Origin: Gammaproteobacteria bacterium UBA2955
Lineage (GTDB): Bacteria; Pseudomonadota; Gammaproteobacteria; Pseudomonadales; Azotimanducaceae
Assembly (NCBI GenBank): GCA_002348825.1
Contig: DEBN01000004.1
Span: forward strand, 1-34,954
DNA: 34,954 nt
Direction: 5' to 3'
Shown here: positions 22,080 to 29,058 of the stretch, one piece after another
Numbering within the stretch: the stretch's first letter is position 1
Layout: every line of letters begins with the position of its first letter
Translations under genes and position numbers: made by a program
The notes under the pieces: model-generated
What the model was told of the DNA's origin: nothing
Seen by the model: the letters and a program-made list of their open reading frames with translations, nothing else
The model's database searches: none

Positions 22080-22793
22080 ATGGACGCCGAGCATGCTCAT
22101 CTTTTGGTCGTCGACGACGATCCGGAGCTTAGAGAGTTAACCCAAGCCTATTTGCAGCAGCAGGGATTTGATGTTGCAACAGTGGACTGTGGCGACAGTA
22201 TGGATGCCTATCTCAATGAACATCAGGTTGACCTGCTTATTCTGGATCTCATGCTTCCAGGAGAGCATGGATTATCCATCGCGCAGCGCCTAAAAAAGCG
22301 CGAAGACCTTCCTATTATTATCGTCTCTGCTCAGGGGGATGATGTCGACCGGATTGTCGGGCTTGAAGTAGGCGCCGATGACTACTTGTCGAAGCCGTTT
22401 AATCCCCGCGAATTATTGGCCAGGGTACGTGCGGTACTGCGGCGCAGTGGGCGCGGCGATGTGCCCCAAGAATCGTTGCCGGCAAAAGTCCAATTTGGCG
22501 ATTTCAGTTTGGATTTGGCGTCGCATCGGCTGACCCAAAACGGCGTTGGTGTGTCGCTGACCTCTGGCGAGTTCGACTTATTGGCGATTCTGGTGTCGCA
22601 CCCAAATAAAGTGCTGCATCGAGATCGGATTTTAGACCTGCTCACTGGGGCAGAGCGATCGCCCTTTGATCGTTCAATCGATGTACGGGTAACACGGTTG
22701 CGCTCAAAGCTCGAAGCCGACCCAGCGAATCCGCTGTTAATCAAAACCATCTGGGGCAAAGGTTATATGTTCTGCCCGAATCCGGATGACTGA
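22080..22793 (+). CDS. ompR: OmpR-type response regulator
   Basis: A 237-residue two-domain regulator. The receiver domain (about 1-125) has the acidic pocket D12/D13 in LVVDDDPEL, phosphoacceptor D56 in LILDLMLPGEHG, and the conserved Lys in SKPFNP. The C-terminal winged-helix domain (about 140-235) contains LTSGEFDLLAILVSHPNKVLHRDRILDLL, FDRSIDVRVTRLRSKLE and the closing IKTIWGKGYMF. It resembles OmpR throughout, including the (R/S)PFDRSIDVR block. OmpR-like proteins bind promoters on phosphorylation; porin genes are the classic targets, and targets here are unknown. It follows the exported protein by one base and overlaps the kinase gene by eight bases. Confidence 0.93.
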   Translation: MDAEHAHLLVVDDDPELRELTQAYLQQQGFDVATVDCGDSMDAYLNEHQVDLLILDLMLPGEHGLSIAQRLKKREDLPIIIVSAQGDDVDRIVGLEVGADDYLSKPFNPRELLARVRAVLRRSGRGDVPQESLPAKVQFGDFSLDLASHRLTQNGVGVSLTSGEFDLLAILVSHPNKVLHRDRILDLLTGAERSPFDRSIDVRVTRLRSKLEADPANPLLIKTIWGKGYMFCPNPDD

Positions 22794-24153
22794 ACTGCTG
22801 TCGTTGCGTGCGCCGGCATCTTTGCTCGCGCGCACCAACCTCACCCTTGGTGTGAGTTCAATGCTGATTGCGGTGATTTCCACCATCGCCTTATATGCCT
22901 TTGTAATCGATCCCATTGCGGAACGGTCAGCGGACGATGAAGCGGCGTTACTGGTCTTGTCTGCGCAAACATGGGTGGAACTGCCGCCCGCCGCGCGCCC
23001 TTATTTCGAGCTCGAACTGGCACAAAATCATGACTTGATCATCAGCTCCGCATTGCAGCAGCTACCGATCTATGAAGGGCTGCAGACCCAAATAGTATTG
23101 CTGCAACAGAAATTACAACAACGTTTGGGCATCGATATGGTGCTGCTGGAGGGTAATGACCTCATTTGGGTTGAAGTGCCAATGGCCGAGTATCGCCTGC
23201 AAATAGGCGTTCCACCGGATCGTCGTGACACGCAACCGTTGTACGTAGCCATCATCATCGTCGGTCTGGGCGCTGCGATTGTCTTCTTTACCTCGTTGTT
23301 TGTGGTGCAACGGGTAAACCGGCCGTTGGTCAAAATCGCGAAGCAGGCTGAACGTTTTCGTGGGCTGGAGACTATTGAGCCGCTGGCAGAAACGGGTCCC
23401 CGTGAGTTGGTGTCTCTGGCGCGTAATTTTAACACCATGGCCTCTGAGATATCGGTGTTGTTGGCGAATCGCACGACGCTCATGGCTGGAATTTCTCACG
23501 ACTTACGTACGCCGCTGACGCGGATGCGGTTAGCGCTCGCACTGTTGCCGGAAACTATTGATGCGGAGTTGATTCGACGTTTCGAACATAACTTAGAAAC
23601 CATGGACGAGTTGATCGGTGATGCGCTGCGCTTTGCCAAGGGCACCAGCGAAAAAGATCAGGAGTTTGAGTTGGTGGCGTTCGTCGAGGATATTCTCAGC
23701 ACTTTTGAACAAAATGTTGCGCTTAAGATAAGGGTCTCTCGAGATCACCGTGTCATTCTCGCGCCCAACGCATTCAGTCGTGTGCTCACTAATTTGATTG
23801 CCAATGGCATTAAGCACGGCGGCCAGGTCTTTTTGACCGTTCGCGCGAATTCAGTTGTGGTGTCTGATGACGGCCCCGGAATACCAGAGGATCAACGTGG
23901 ACAAATTTTCCAGCCTTTTTTCCGTCTCGACCGGTCTCGTAGTGCGGCCACCGGCGGCAGCGGTCTTGGATTGGCGATTGTAGATCAGTTGTGCCAGGCC
24001 CATGGTTGGACCATCGACGTCGGCGATGCGGCGACCTCGATGAACCAGAATGCGTCAAATACACAAGCTGTGACTCAACTAACGGGAGCGCAGTTTACTC
24101 TGTCTTTTGCCGCGAATGATTCGGCGTCCGGAGGTGGCGCTGATCCCGGTTGA
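22786..24153 (+). CDS. envZ: EnvZ-type sensor histidine kinase
   Basis: A 455-residue inner-membrane kinase. Membrane segments at about 22-42 and 152-174 flank a periplasmic domain of about 110 residues (with the charged QLAQNHDLIISS type stretch), followed by a HAMP domain (about 175-227). The dimerisation/phosphotransfer helix has AGISHDLRTPLTRMRLA with H238. The ATP-binding domain shows NLIANGIKHG (N box), DDGPGIP (G1), IFQPFF (F box) and GGSGLGLAIV (G2). Its ATG lies inside the last codons of the response-regulator gene (eight-base overlap), so synthesis is coupled. The H-box and the context make it the EnvZ counterpart. The C-terminus extends about 50 residues past the last G box with a low-complexity tail (FAANDSASGGGADPG). 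Confidence 0.92.
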   Translation: MTELLSLRAPASLLARTNLTLGVSSMLIAVISTIALYAFVIDPIAERSADDEAALLVLSAQTWVELPPAARPYFELELAQNHDLIISSALQQLPIYEGLQTQIVLLQQKLQQRLGIDMVLLEGNDLIWVEVPMAEYRLQIGVPPDRRDTQPLYVAIIIVGLGAAIVFFTSLFVVQRVNRPLVKIAKQAERFRGLETIEPLAETGPRELVSLARNFNTMASEISVLLANRTTLMAGISHDLRTPLTRMRLALALLPETIDAELIRRFEHNLETMDELIGDALRFAKGTSEKDQEFELVAFVEDILSTFEQNVALKIRVSRDHRVILAPNAFSRVLTNLIANGIKHGGQVFLTVRANSVVVSDDGPGIPEDQRGQIFQPFFRLDRSRSAATGGSGLGLAIVDQLCQAHGWTIDVGDAATSMNQNASNTQAVTQLTGAQFTLSFAANDSASGGGADPG

Positions 24154-24345
24154 TACAAATTGTCACAAAAATACGGTTTGAAGTAATTTTTTTGAAACGT
24201 CGAGTAGGCATAGTCGTAAGCATCGAGTCTTTGTAGAGCGCTTAAAAACGTTTTCTCCTAGGGGTTCTGGGTCGAAGGGCTCGACCACCAAGCAGCAGAG
24301 CCTCCTTAAACCGCCGGTTTTCTCTCCAGACCGGCGGTTTTTTTT
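24154..24345 (+). ncRNA. Possible small RNA or structured 3' leader between envZ and the enoyl-CoA hydratase
   Basis: After the envZ stop there is an AT-rich stretch, then GGTCGA (24270-24275) pairing with TCGACC (24281-24286) around a five-base loop, then a strong Rho-independent terminator with a T run at 24338-24345. Two consecutive hairpins ending in a U tract are the layout of many small RNAs, but the same layout can be just the 3' end of the envZ message. I find no convincing promoter boxes, so the start is unknown. Confidence 0.3.
24308..24345 (+). terminator. Rho-independent terminator
   Basis: AAACCGCCGGT (24308-24318) pairs perfectly with ACCGGCGGTTT (24330-24340) around an 11-base loop, and T continues to 24345 (eight T from 24338). 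This is the strongest intrinsic terminator in the window and ends the exported protein-ompR-envZ transcript, or a small RNA after it. Confidence 0.9.
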
Positions 24346-24439
24346 GTCCGCGAAAAGTGGCCGTTTGGCCCCGCCCGTAAGCTTGCACCATTGCTGCATT
24401 TCATCAACGATACCGACTCACAAGAAGCAAGGCACATCG

Positions 24440-25228
24440 ATGCAAAATACGCTTGGTTTAGATAACGTCCTATATTCGGTTGCGGGGCCGATGGCCCTCG
24501 TCACCATCAACCGCCCGGAAAAACACAACGCCATTTCTTTGGCAACCCTCGAAGATCTGCACACTGCCGTGGATGCGGCTGCAGCGGATGATGAGGTGCG
24601 GGTGATAACCATTACCGGGGCCGGTGGTAAAGCGTTCGCCGCTGGATCCGATCTCGGTGAAGTCGTTGACCGCGATTTTCGAAAGGCGCTGGAGCCAATA
24701 GTTCAGGGCCTGGCGGAAAAACTTGAGCGGACACCGAAGCCGACCATCGCGGCTATAGACGGTATATGCATGGGCGGAGGCCTGGAGGTGGCTTTGGGTT
24801 GCGATTTGCGGATCGCCTCTCCCGGTTCTCGATTCGCCACCCCAGAAGGCAAACTGGGCATTATTCCCGGTGGCGGAGCCACAGCGCGGCTGCCTCGGAT
24901 CGTAGGCCGTGGCTGGGGGATGGAAATGATGTTAATGGGCGAAGCGATAGATGCAGAGCGGGCACTGCAGATCGGCTTAATCACCCGTATGGTGGACGCC
25001 TCGGAGTTGCTGGCTGAAGCCCAGCGCATGGCTGAGCATCTGGCGTCGTTTGCGCCCTTTGTGCCACGCACCATGAAAGCCATGGTCCACTTCGGCATGG
25101 AAGCCAGTTTGGCGGGTGCGCTGATGTTTGAGAAATACGCGCAAGGCGCGCTTGTGCAAACGGAGGATAAGCAGGAAGGTATTAGCGCGTTTTTAGAAAA
25201 ACGAACGCCTGAATTTAAGGGTAAATAA
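24440..25228 (+). CDS. Enoyl-CoA hydratase/isomerase (crotonase family)
   Basis: The start is ATG 24440, with an AAGG 7 bases upstream; 32 earlier open codons cover the terminator and are not coding. The 262-residue protein has the oxyanion-hole segments KHNAIS and KAFAAGSDL, and both hydratase glutamates: E116 in GGGLEVALGCDLR and E136 in ATPEGKLGIIPGGG, 20 residues apart as in rat enoyl-CoA hydratase. It should add water to 2-trans-enoyl-CoA, the second step of beta-oxidation. The closing helix region with FLEKRTPEFKGK is typical. It is followed by the MaoC pair after 83 bases. Confidence 0.92.
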   Translation: MQNTLGLDNVLYSVAGPMALVTINRPEKHNAISLATLEDLHTAVDAAAADDEVRVITITGAGGKAFAAGSDLGEVVDRDFRKALEPIVQGLAEKLERTPKPTIAAIDGICMGGGLEVALGCDLRIASPGSRFATPEGKLGIIPGGGATARLPRIVGRGWGMEMMLMGEAIDAERALQIGLITRMVDASELLAEAQRMAEHLASFAPFVPRTMKAMVHFGMEASLAGALMFEKYAQGALVQTEDKQEGISAFLEKRTPEFKGK

Positions 25229-25311
25229 GCGTTCGAAAATGCTTTGGTATATTGATTTAATCGCTCACTCGCGTTAATACTCAGTGTTCAATCAACAGGA
25301 AGGGGGCACTC

Positions 25312-25809
25312 ATGGCAGTGAACAAGTTTCCGGTGGAAGGCAGTCATATCATGATGTTTGCTCGTTCCATCGCAGATGAGAATCAGATCTATTATGACGA
25401 GGACTATGCGGCAACGACCGAACCGGGTCGAGTAATCGCGCCGCCTACGTTCGCGCAGTCGAGTGCGCAGTTCGATCCAGATTATTTTCTGCGTCCGAAA
25501 ACTGGCGAAGACTGGTTTGGGTCGGGTAAAGAAGCCACGGGCATCAAGCGCGAAGCCAGCGGTGGCGGCGGCGGTGGCGGCGGCGGTGGACTGCATGCCG
25601 AGCAGCATTTTGAATACCACCGACACATTGGCCCCGGCGATGTGCTTACGGCCGAAGTAAAACCAGGCAAAACTTGGGAAAAGGAAGGTAAACGTTCGGG
25701 CAAATTGGTGTTCTCGGAAACGATCACCGAATACCGTGATCAAAACGGTGAGTTGGTTATCACTGCGCGTGGCGTCGGGGTTCGCACCGAACGTCCGGTA
25801 GATCAATAG
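25312..25809 (+). CDS. MaoC_N-type hot-dog dehydratase subunit (FAS1-like dehydratase) with decaglycine run
   Basis: A 165-residue hot-dog-fold protein of the N-terminal half type. It shows APPTFAQSS, the LHAEQHFEYHRHIGPGDVLTAEV block (residues about 94-116) and a final strand ELVITARGVGVRTERP. The block HAEQ...F...R...GD is typical of MaoC-dehydratase N domains and of FAS1-like dehydratases. Such proteins usually lack the catalytic Asp-His dyad and pair with a MaoC subunit, here the next gene, nine bases away. The pair would hydrate or dehydrate enoyl/3-hydroxyacyl-CoA (R-specific type), by analogy to mycobacterial HadAB. Residues 84-93 are ten consecutive glycines just before the LHAEQ strand. 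AGGAAGGGGG precedes the start. Confidence 0.85.
   Translation: MAVNKFPVEGSHIMMFARSIADENQIYYDEDYAATTEPGRVIAPPTFAQSSAQFDPDYFLRPKTGEDWFGSGKEATGIKREASGGGGGGGGGGLHAEQHFEYHRHIGPGDVLTAEVKPGKTWEKEGKRSGKLVFSETITEYRDQNGELVITARGVGVRTERPVDQ
25561..25590 (+). repeat. GGN tract: decaglycine-coding microsatellite
   Basis: Ten Gly codons in the order GGT-GGC-GGC-GGC twice, then GGT-GGA, making a 12-base unit repeated in tandem. It is prone to slipped-strand length change in multiples of three, which would keep the frame, or in other lengths, which would break it. Confidence 0.85.
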
Positions 25810-25818
25810 GGGGTTATC

Positions 25819-26226
25819 ATGGCTTTAGCAGCAAAAGATCTTAATGTGGGCGACACCTACACCGAGTGTTTGGTCGAAGATTTAAAACGCACGCAGATTG
25901 TTATGTATGCAGGCTCGTCTGGGGACTACAACCCTGTGCATACCGATGAAAAATTCACCAAAGAAATAGCGGGTTATCCATCGGTATTTGCTCACGGCAT
26001 GCTGACCATGGGTATGACGGGTCGTATGATTACGAATTACGTCGGCGATGGCCGCGTTACAAAATACGGGGTTCGTTTTACCAGTCAGGTATGGCCGGGG
26101 GACACGCTCAATTCGACCGCGACGGTGGATGATGTGACTGACGGCATTGTGACCTTGAGCGTAGAGACCACTAATCAGGATGGGGTAGTAGTACTGTCCG
26201 GTTACGCTAACGCTCGAGTCGATTAG
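25819..26226 (+). CDS. MaoC-like (R)-specific enoyl-CoA hydratase subunit
   Basis: A 135-residue hot-dog protein. The hydratase motif is intact: GDYNPVHTDE with D36, N38, P39 and H41, where the Asp-His dyad activates water, and FAHGMLTMG (57-65) follows as the active-site helix. The remaining part (VKYGVRFTSQVWPGD-like, at about 83-97) is the typical central strand set. With the preceding MaoC_N-type subunit, nine bases upstream, it is likely to form a heterodimer; GGGGG lies six bases before its ATG. It probably acts on 2-enoyl-CoA intermediates of fatty acid or polyketide-like metabolism. It ends in front of a bidirectional hairpin. Confidence 0.9.
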   Translation: MALAAKDLNVGDTYTECLVEDLKRTQIVMYAGSSGDYNPVHTDEKFTKEIAGYPSVFAHGMLTMGMTGRMITNYVGDGRVTKYGVRFTSQVWPGDTLNSTATVDDVTDGIVTLSVETTNQDGVVVLSGYANARVD

Positions 26227-26249
26227 CGCGCCCAGGTTCGCTTGGTTCG

Positions 26250-26276
26250 AAACCGCCGCTGTGGTGGCGGCGGTTT
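26250..26276. terminator. Bidirectional hairpin terminator between convergent genes
   Basis: AAACCGCCGC (26250-26259) pairs perfectly with GCGGCGGTTT (26267-26276) around the seven-base loop TGTGGTG. It is 23 bases after the MaoC stop and overlaps the stop codon of the SDR on the other strand (26275-26277). A-rich and T-rich ends give short U tracts in both directions. Confidence 0.75.
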
Positions 26277-26994
26277 ACCACTTCTCTTTTGACGTGCGAA
26301 CGTCCAGTTCAAACGTCCAGGCCTGCGCCGGCTGGCGGTAGAGGTATACAAAACCATCGACGATACCGTCGATGTTAATCATGCCGTCCTCCCCGAGTTT
26401 TTGTGCGTACTCCGGCAGTCCGCGTTTTATTTTTTCTCCGGCAATGGGCCCGTCGACGACGACGTGACCAACGTGCACGCCGTCCTCGGCGTATTCTTTG
26501 GCCATCGCTTGAGCCAAGGTTCTTAGCCCCGCTTTAGATGAATTAAAGGCGCCGAAATTGGCGCGGCCGCGCAGTGAAGCGCTGGCACCGGTAAACAGAA
26601 GGGTGCCGCCGGTCTTTTGTGCAGCGAACCGTTTTATGGCCTCGCGGCCAAATAAGAAGCCGCCGAAGCAACACACGCGCCAGCTGTTGGCGAAGAAATC
26701 GGAACTCATATCAATGATGCGGCCGGGTGTATTGTTACCGGTGTTGTAGATGGCTAATTCCAACTGGTCACCGGCGCGAGCGAACAAGTCCTGCGTTGCG
26801 GTCTCGTCTGTTGCGTCGGCGACGACCCACTCGGCACTGCCGCCTCGCGCCTTAATCTCTGCCACTACGGCCTCAAGCTTATGGTCGGTGCGACCGGCCA
26901 CCAACACGTGCAGGCCTTCTTTGGCGAACCGTACGCATAATTGTGCGCCGAGTCCCTCAAGTGGTCCGACGCCACTGACAATTGCGGTGTTCAT
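26275..26994 (-). CDS. Short-chain dehydrogenase/reductase-like protein with Phe at the catalytic Tyr
   Basis: A 239-residue Rossmann-fold SDR with a modified nucleotide loop (G10-x-x-x-G14-x-G16 in SGVGPLEGLGAQL), the second-strand NAGRTDHK, ADATDE and a NNT-type segment at about 84-91. The active-site segment reads FTGASASLRGRANFGAFNSSKAGLR: the usual Y-x-x-x-K has F150-x-x-x-K154. The Ser is present (138 or 140). A subgroup of SDRs with Phe or Ala here exists, and its activity is not clearly known; the protein could be a weak reductase, a different type of reaction, or a non-enzymatic binding protein. It overlaps the YciI gene (ATGA) at the 5' end and ends in the shared terminator. Confidence 0.85.
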   Translation of the reverse strand: MNTAIVSGVGPLEGLGAQLCVRFAKEGLHVLVAGRTDHKLEAVVAEIKARGGSAEWVVADATDETATQDLFARAGDQLELAIYNTGNNTPGRIIDMSSDFFANSWRVCCFGGFLFGREAIKRFAAQKTGGTLLFTGASASLRGRANFGAFNSSKAGLRTLAQAMAKEYAEDGVHVGHVVVDGPIAGEKIKRGLPEYAQKLGEDGMINIDGIVDGFVYLYRQPAQAWTFELDVRTSKEKW

Positions 26995-27275
26995 AGTTTT
27001 TGCTCCGGTATAACTTGTTTAAAGGGGTGCACGTTGACCTCAGCAAACAGACCGGCGGTGGTATATGGATCGCTTGCCGCGAAGTTTCGCGCTGCGGACA
27101 GATCTTCTGCATCGATAACCACGATAGAGCCAATGGGTTGGTCTGCATCGTCGCTTAGCATAGGTCCGGCAAAACGCACATCGTGACTGTCCAGATATTC
27201 GAGGTGATTCGGGCGGGTATTTACTCGCAGCTCGGTGCTGTCGGGATGGTCTTTAGCAATGATCACAAAAAGCAT
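26991..27275 (-). CDS. YciI family protein
   Basis: A 94-residue protein with the YCII ferredoxin-like fold: MLFVIIAKDHPDS, R-x-x-H-L-E-Y-L (the conserved His in PNHLEYL), GPMLSD, GSIVVIDAEDLSAARNFAASDPYTTAGLF with the typical DPY-x-x-A-G-L-F end. Proteins of this fold bind small molecules or act as lyases/dehydratases; for this one the reaction is unknown. The His and the DPY are the residues thought to form the active site. It lies 49 bases after the esterase stop and overlaps the SDR start by four bases. Confidence 0.9.
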   Translation of the reverse strand: MLFVIIAKDHPDSTELRVNTRPNHLEYLDSHDVRFAGPMLSDDADQPIGSIVVIDAEDLSAARNFAASDPYTTAGLFAEVNVHPFKQVIPEQKL

Positions 27276-27324
27276 GAGAAATTCTCCAATGACGCGGCGC
27301 TAGCCTAAACGTTCTTGTGTTGTT

Positions 27325-28254
27325 CTAGGAATTTAAATGCTCGCGCAGTACCGCGATGGTTTGCTCGAAAGGCTCTCTTGAACAAGCGAAAACCGCCGCA
27401 GTGCTGAAGAAGTCGTGGACTAGGCCATCGCAGCATATCAGTTGGGCATCGTTCCCTGCGGCTTGAAGAGCTTGTGCGTAGGCATTGCCTTCATCGCGCA
27501 ATGGATCAAATTCAGCTGTAACCACCAGGGCGGGTGGCAGGCGCTCTAAGTTTGACGCCCGAAGCGGGCTGGCGTCCGATGTAAGCCGTTGTTCTGGGTT
27601 CGGACAGTAGGTGTCCCAAAACCATTCCATTGTTGCTGTTTCAAGCAAATAGCCACTGCTGTTTTCGCGGTAAGACGGGCGACCCATTTCGGCGTCTGTA
27701 ACGGGGTAAAGCAGACATTGAAATGCAATAGGAGGGCCTTCGTTGTCGCGGTTTTGCTGAGCAACCACCGCAGCTAGATTGCCGCCAGCGCTCTCTCCGC
27801 ACACCCCGATTTTGCCATTGCCATGCAAAGCCCGGACATTGTCCTGTACCCACTTTAGAGCGGCGTAGCTGTCTTCAACTGCGGCGGGAAAAAGATGTTC
27901 TGGGGCCAGCCGGTAATCAACAGAGACCACCACTAAATCCGCTAGGGTAGCGATTTCGCGACAAACCGCGTCCGCGGTGTCGAGATCTCCGATCACCCAT
28001 CCGCCACCATGAAAATATACCAAAATACCAAAAGGTCCATCGCCACTGGGTTGGTAGATTCGCAGAGCAATATCACCGCCAGGGCCGGGCAGTGAGGCGT
28101 CGCTGATGTTGTGAATAGGCAGATCCGGATTCACGGCGCGAGCCGCTCGATACAGCGCGCGTCCATCCGCTACAGGGAGATCACGGACACTGGGTGTCGG
28201 GCCCGCGGCTGCGAGTTGTTCAAACATTGCTTGGTATTCGGTGGCCAATGGCAT
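27325..28254 (-). CDS. HSL-type alpha/beta hydrolase (esterase/lipase)
   Basis: The ATG at 28254 is preceded by GGGGGAAA and gives 309 residues; 11 extra open codons upstream have no ribosome site. The hormone-sensitive-lipase signature is present: HGGG (82-85) of the oxyanion hole, GESAGGN with nucleophile S155, D250 in EFDPLRDEG and H280 in LVHDFF. SVDYRLAPEH (111-120) and the LFPAAVEDSYAAL stretch are characteristic. It should hydrolyse short- to medium-chain esters or acyl compounds; no signal peptide is seen. It is first in the unit with YciI and the SDR, and divergent from the ClpP-like gene over 144 bases. Confidence 0.93.
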   Translation of the reverse strand: MPLATEYQAMFEQLAAAGPTPSVRDLPVADGRALYRAARAVNPDLPIHNISDASLPGPGGDIALRIYQPSGDGPFGILVYFHGGGWVIGDLDTADAVCREIATLADLVVVSVDYRLAPEHLFPAAVEDSYAALKWVQDNVRALHGNGKIGVCGESAGGNLAAVVAQQNRDNEGPPIAFQCLLYPVTDAEMGRPSYRENSSGYLLETATMEWFWDTYCPNPEQRLTSDASPLRASNLERLPPALVVTAEFDPLRDEGNAYAQALQAAGNDAQLICCDGLVHDFFSTAAVFACSREPFEQTIAVLREHLNS

Positions 28255-28398
28255 TGAAATTTCCCCCTTCGTCCATAGGATAAGCACCTCACGCTACACG
28301 ATCAGGTGGGCAATCTCTACCGACGACGCTGGATCACAGCTTTGAGATTATAAAAGTAATGTTACCGGTGCGGTTCGGTACAAAAATGGAGTGAAGCT

Positions 28399-28998
28399 AT
28401 GCAGCGGTCAGACGCAGAGCAGGACGATCAATCGATCGCCGACGCAGCAAAAAACTTTAATCGGCTCGAGCACGTACTGTTGCAGAACCGTACCTTGACG
28501 CTGTTTGGAGAGATCAACCAAGACGTTGCCCGTCGGATGGCAGAAAAGCTATTGGCTTTAGCGTTCGAGTCGGATGACCCGATCACACTCTACATCGGCT
28601 CGCCCGGTGGCCATGTAGAGTCAGGAGACACGATTTTTGACCTTGTACGGTATATCAAGCCCGAGGTAAGGATTATCGGAACAGGCTGGGTGGGCAGTAT
28701 TGCAACACACATCTATCTAGCAGCGGATAAAGACAATCGGTTTGCATTGCCGAATACGCGCTTTTTAATTCATCAGCCCAGTGGTGGTTTCGGTGGTGAC
28801 GCTGCCGACATAGAGATTCATGCTCGAGAGATCCTCAAAACACGAGAACGCATTAACGGCATCATCGCCGAGCGCACCGGTCAGAGTATTGATCGCGTCG
28901 GTGAGGATACCCAGCGAGATTATTGGATGAGCGCCGAAGAGTCCGTGGAATATGGCCTTGTAGGTAAAATCATCAGCGATATAAGTGAGGTAGGCTAG
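28399..28998 (+). CDS. ClpP-like serine protease
   Basis: A 199-residue protein aligned along the whole ClpP core. The catalytic triad is in register: S100 in TGWVGSIAT, H125 in FLIHQPSGG and D174 in QRDYWMSAEES, with spacings 25 and 49 identical to E. coli ClpP (S97-H122-D171 numbering of the mature protein). YIGSPGGHVESGDTIFD is the usual substrate-binding element. It differs from the housekeeping protein by VGS instead of AAS and a shorter N-terminus lacking a ClpP-style propeptide. No clpX or clpA is adjacent, so it is probably the second, ClpP-like paralogue; its partner chaperone is unknown. GGAGTGAAGCT precedes the ATG. Confidence 0.9.
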   Translation: MQRSDAEQDDQSIADAAKNFNRLEHVLLQNRTLTLFGEINQDVARRMAEKLLALAFESDDPITLYIGSPGGHVESGDTIFDLVRYIKPEVRIIGTGWVGSIATHIYLAADKDNRFALPNTRFLIHQPSGGFGGDAADIEIHAREILKTRERINGIIAERTGQSIDRVGEDTQRDYWMSAEESVEYGLVGKIISDISEVG

Positions 28999-29058
28999 GC
29001 GTCTGCCGAACTGGCGGGCCGATGGGGGAGTTGCGGCGCAGCGTCCAAAACTGATCCA

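Noticed and set aside
24344..24439. Early start (24344) for the first enoyl-CoA hydratase
   Set aside because: These codons cover the end of a Rho-independent terminator and have no crotonase sequence; ATG 24440 is the family start.
25482..25806. Minus-strand frames over the decaglycine region (poly-Pro or poly-Ala type)
   Set aside because: They are frame shadows of the GGN repeat and the MaoC_N gene.
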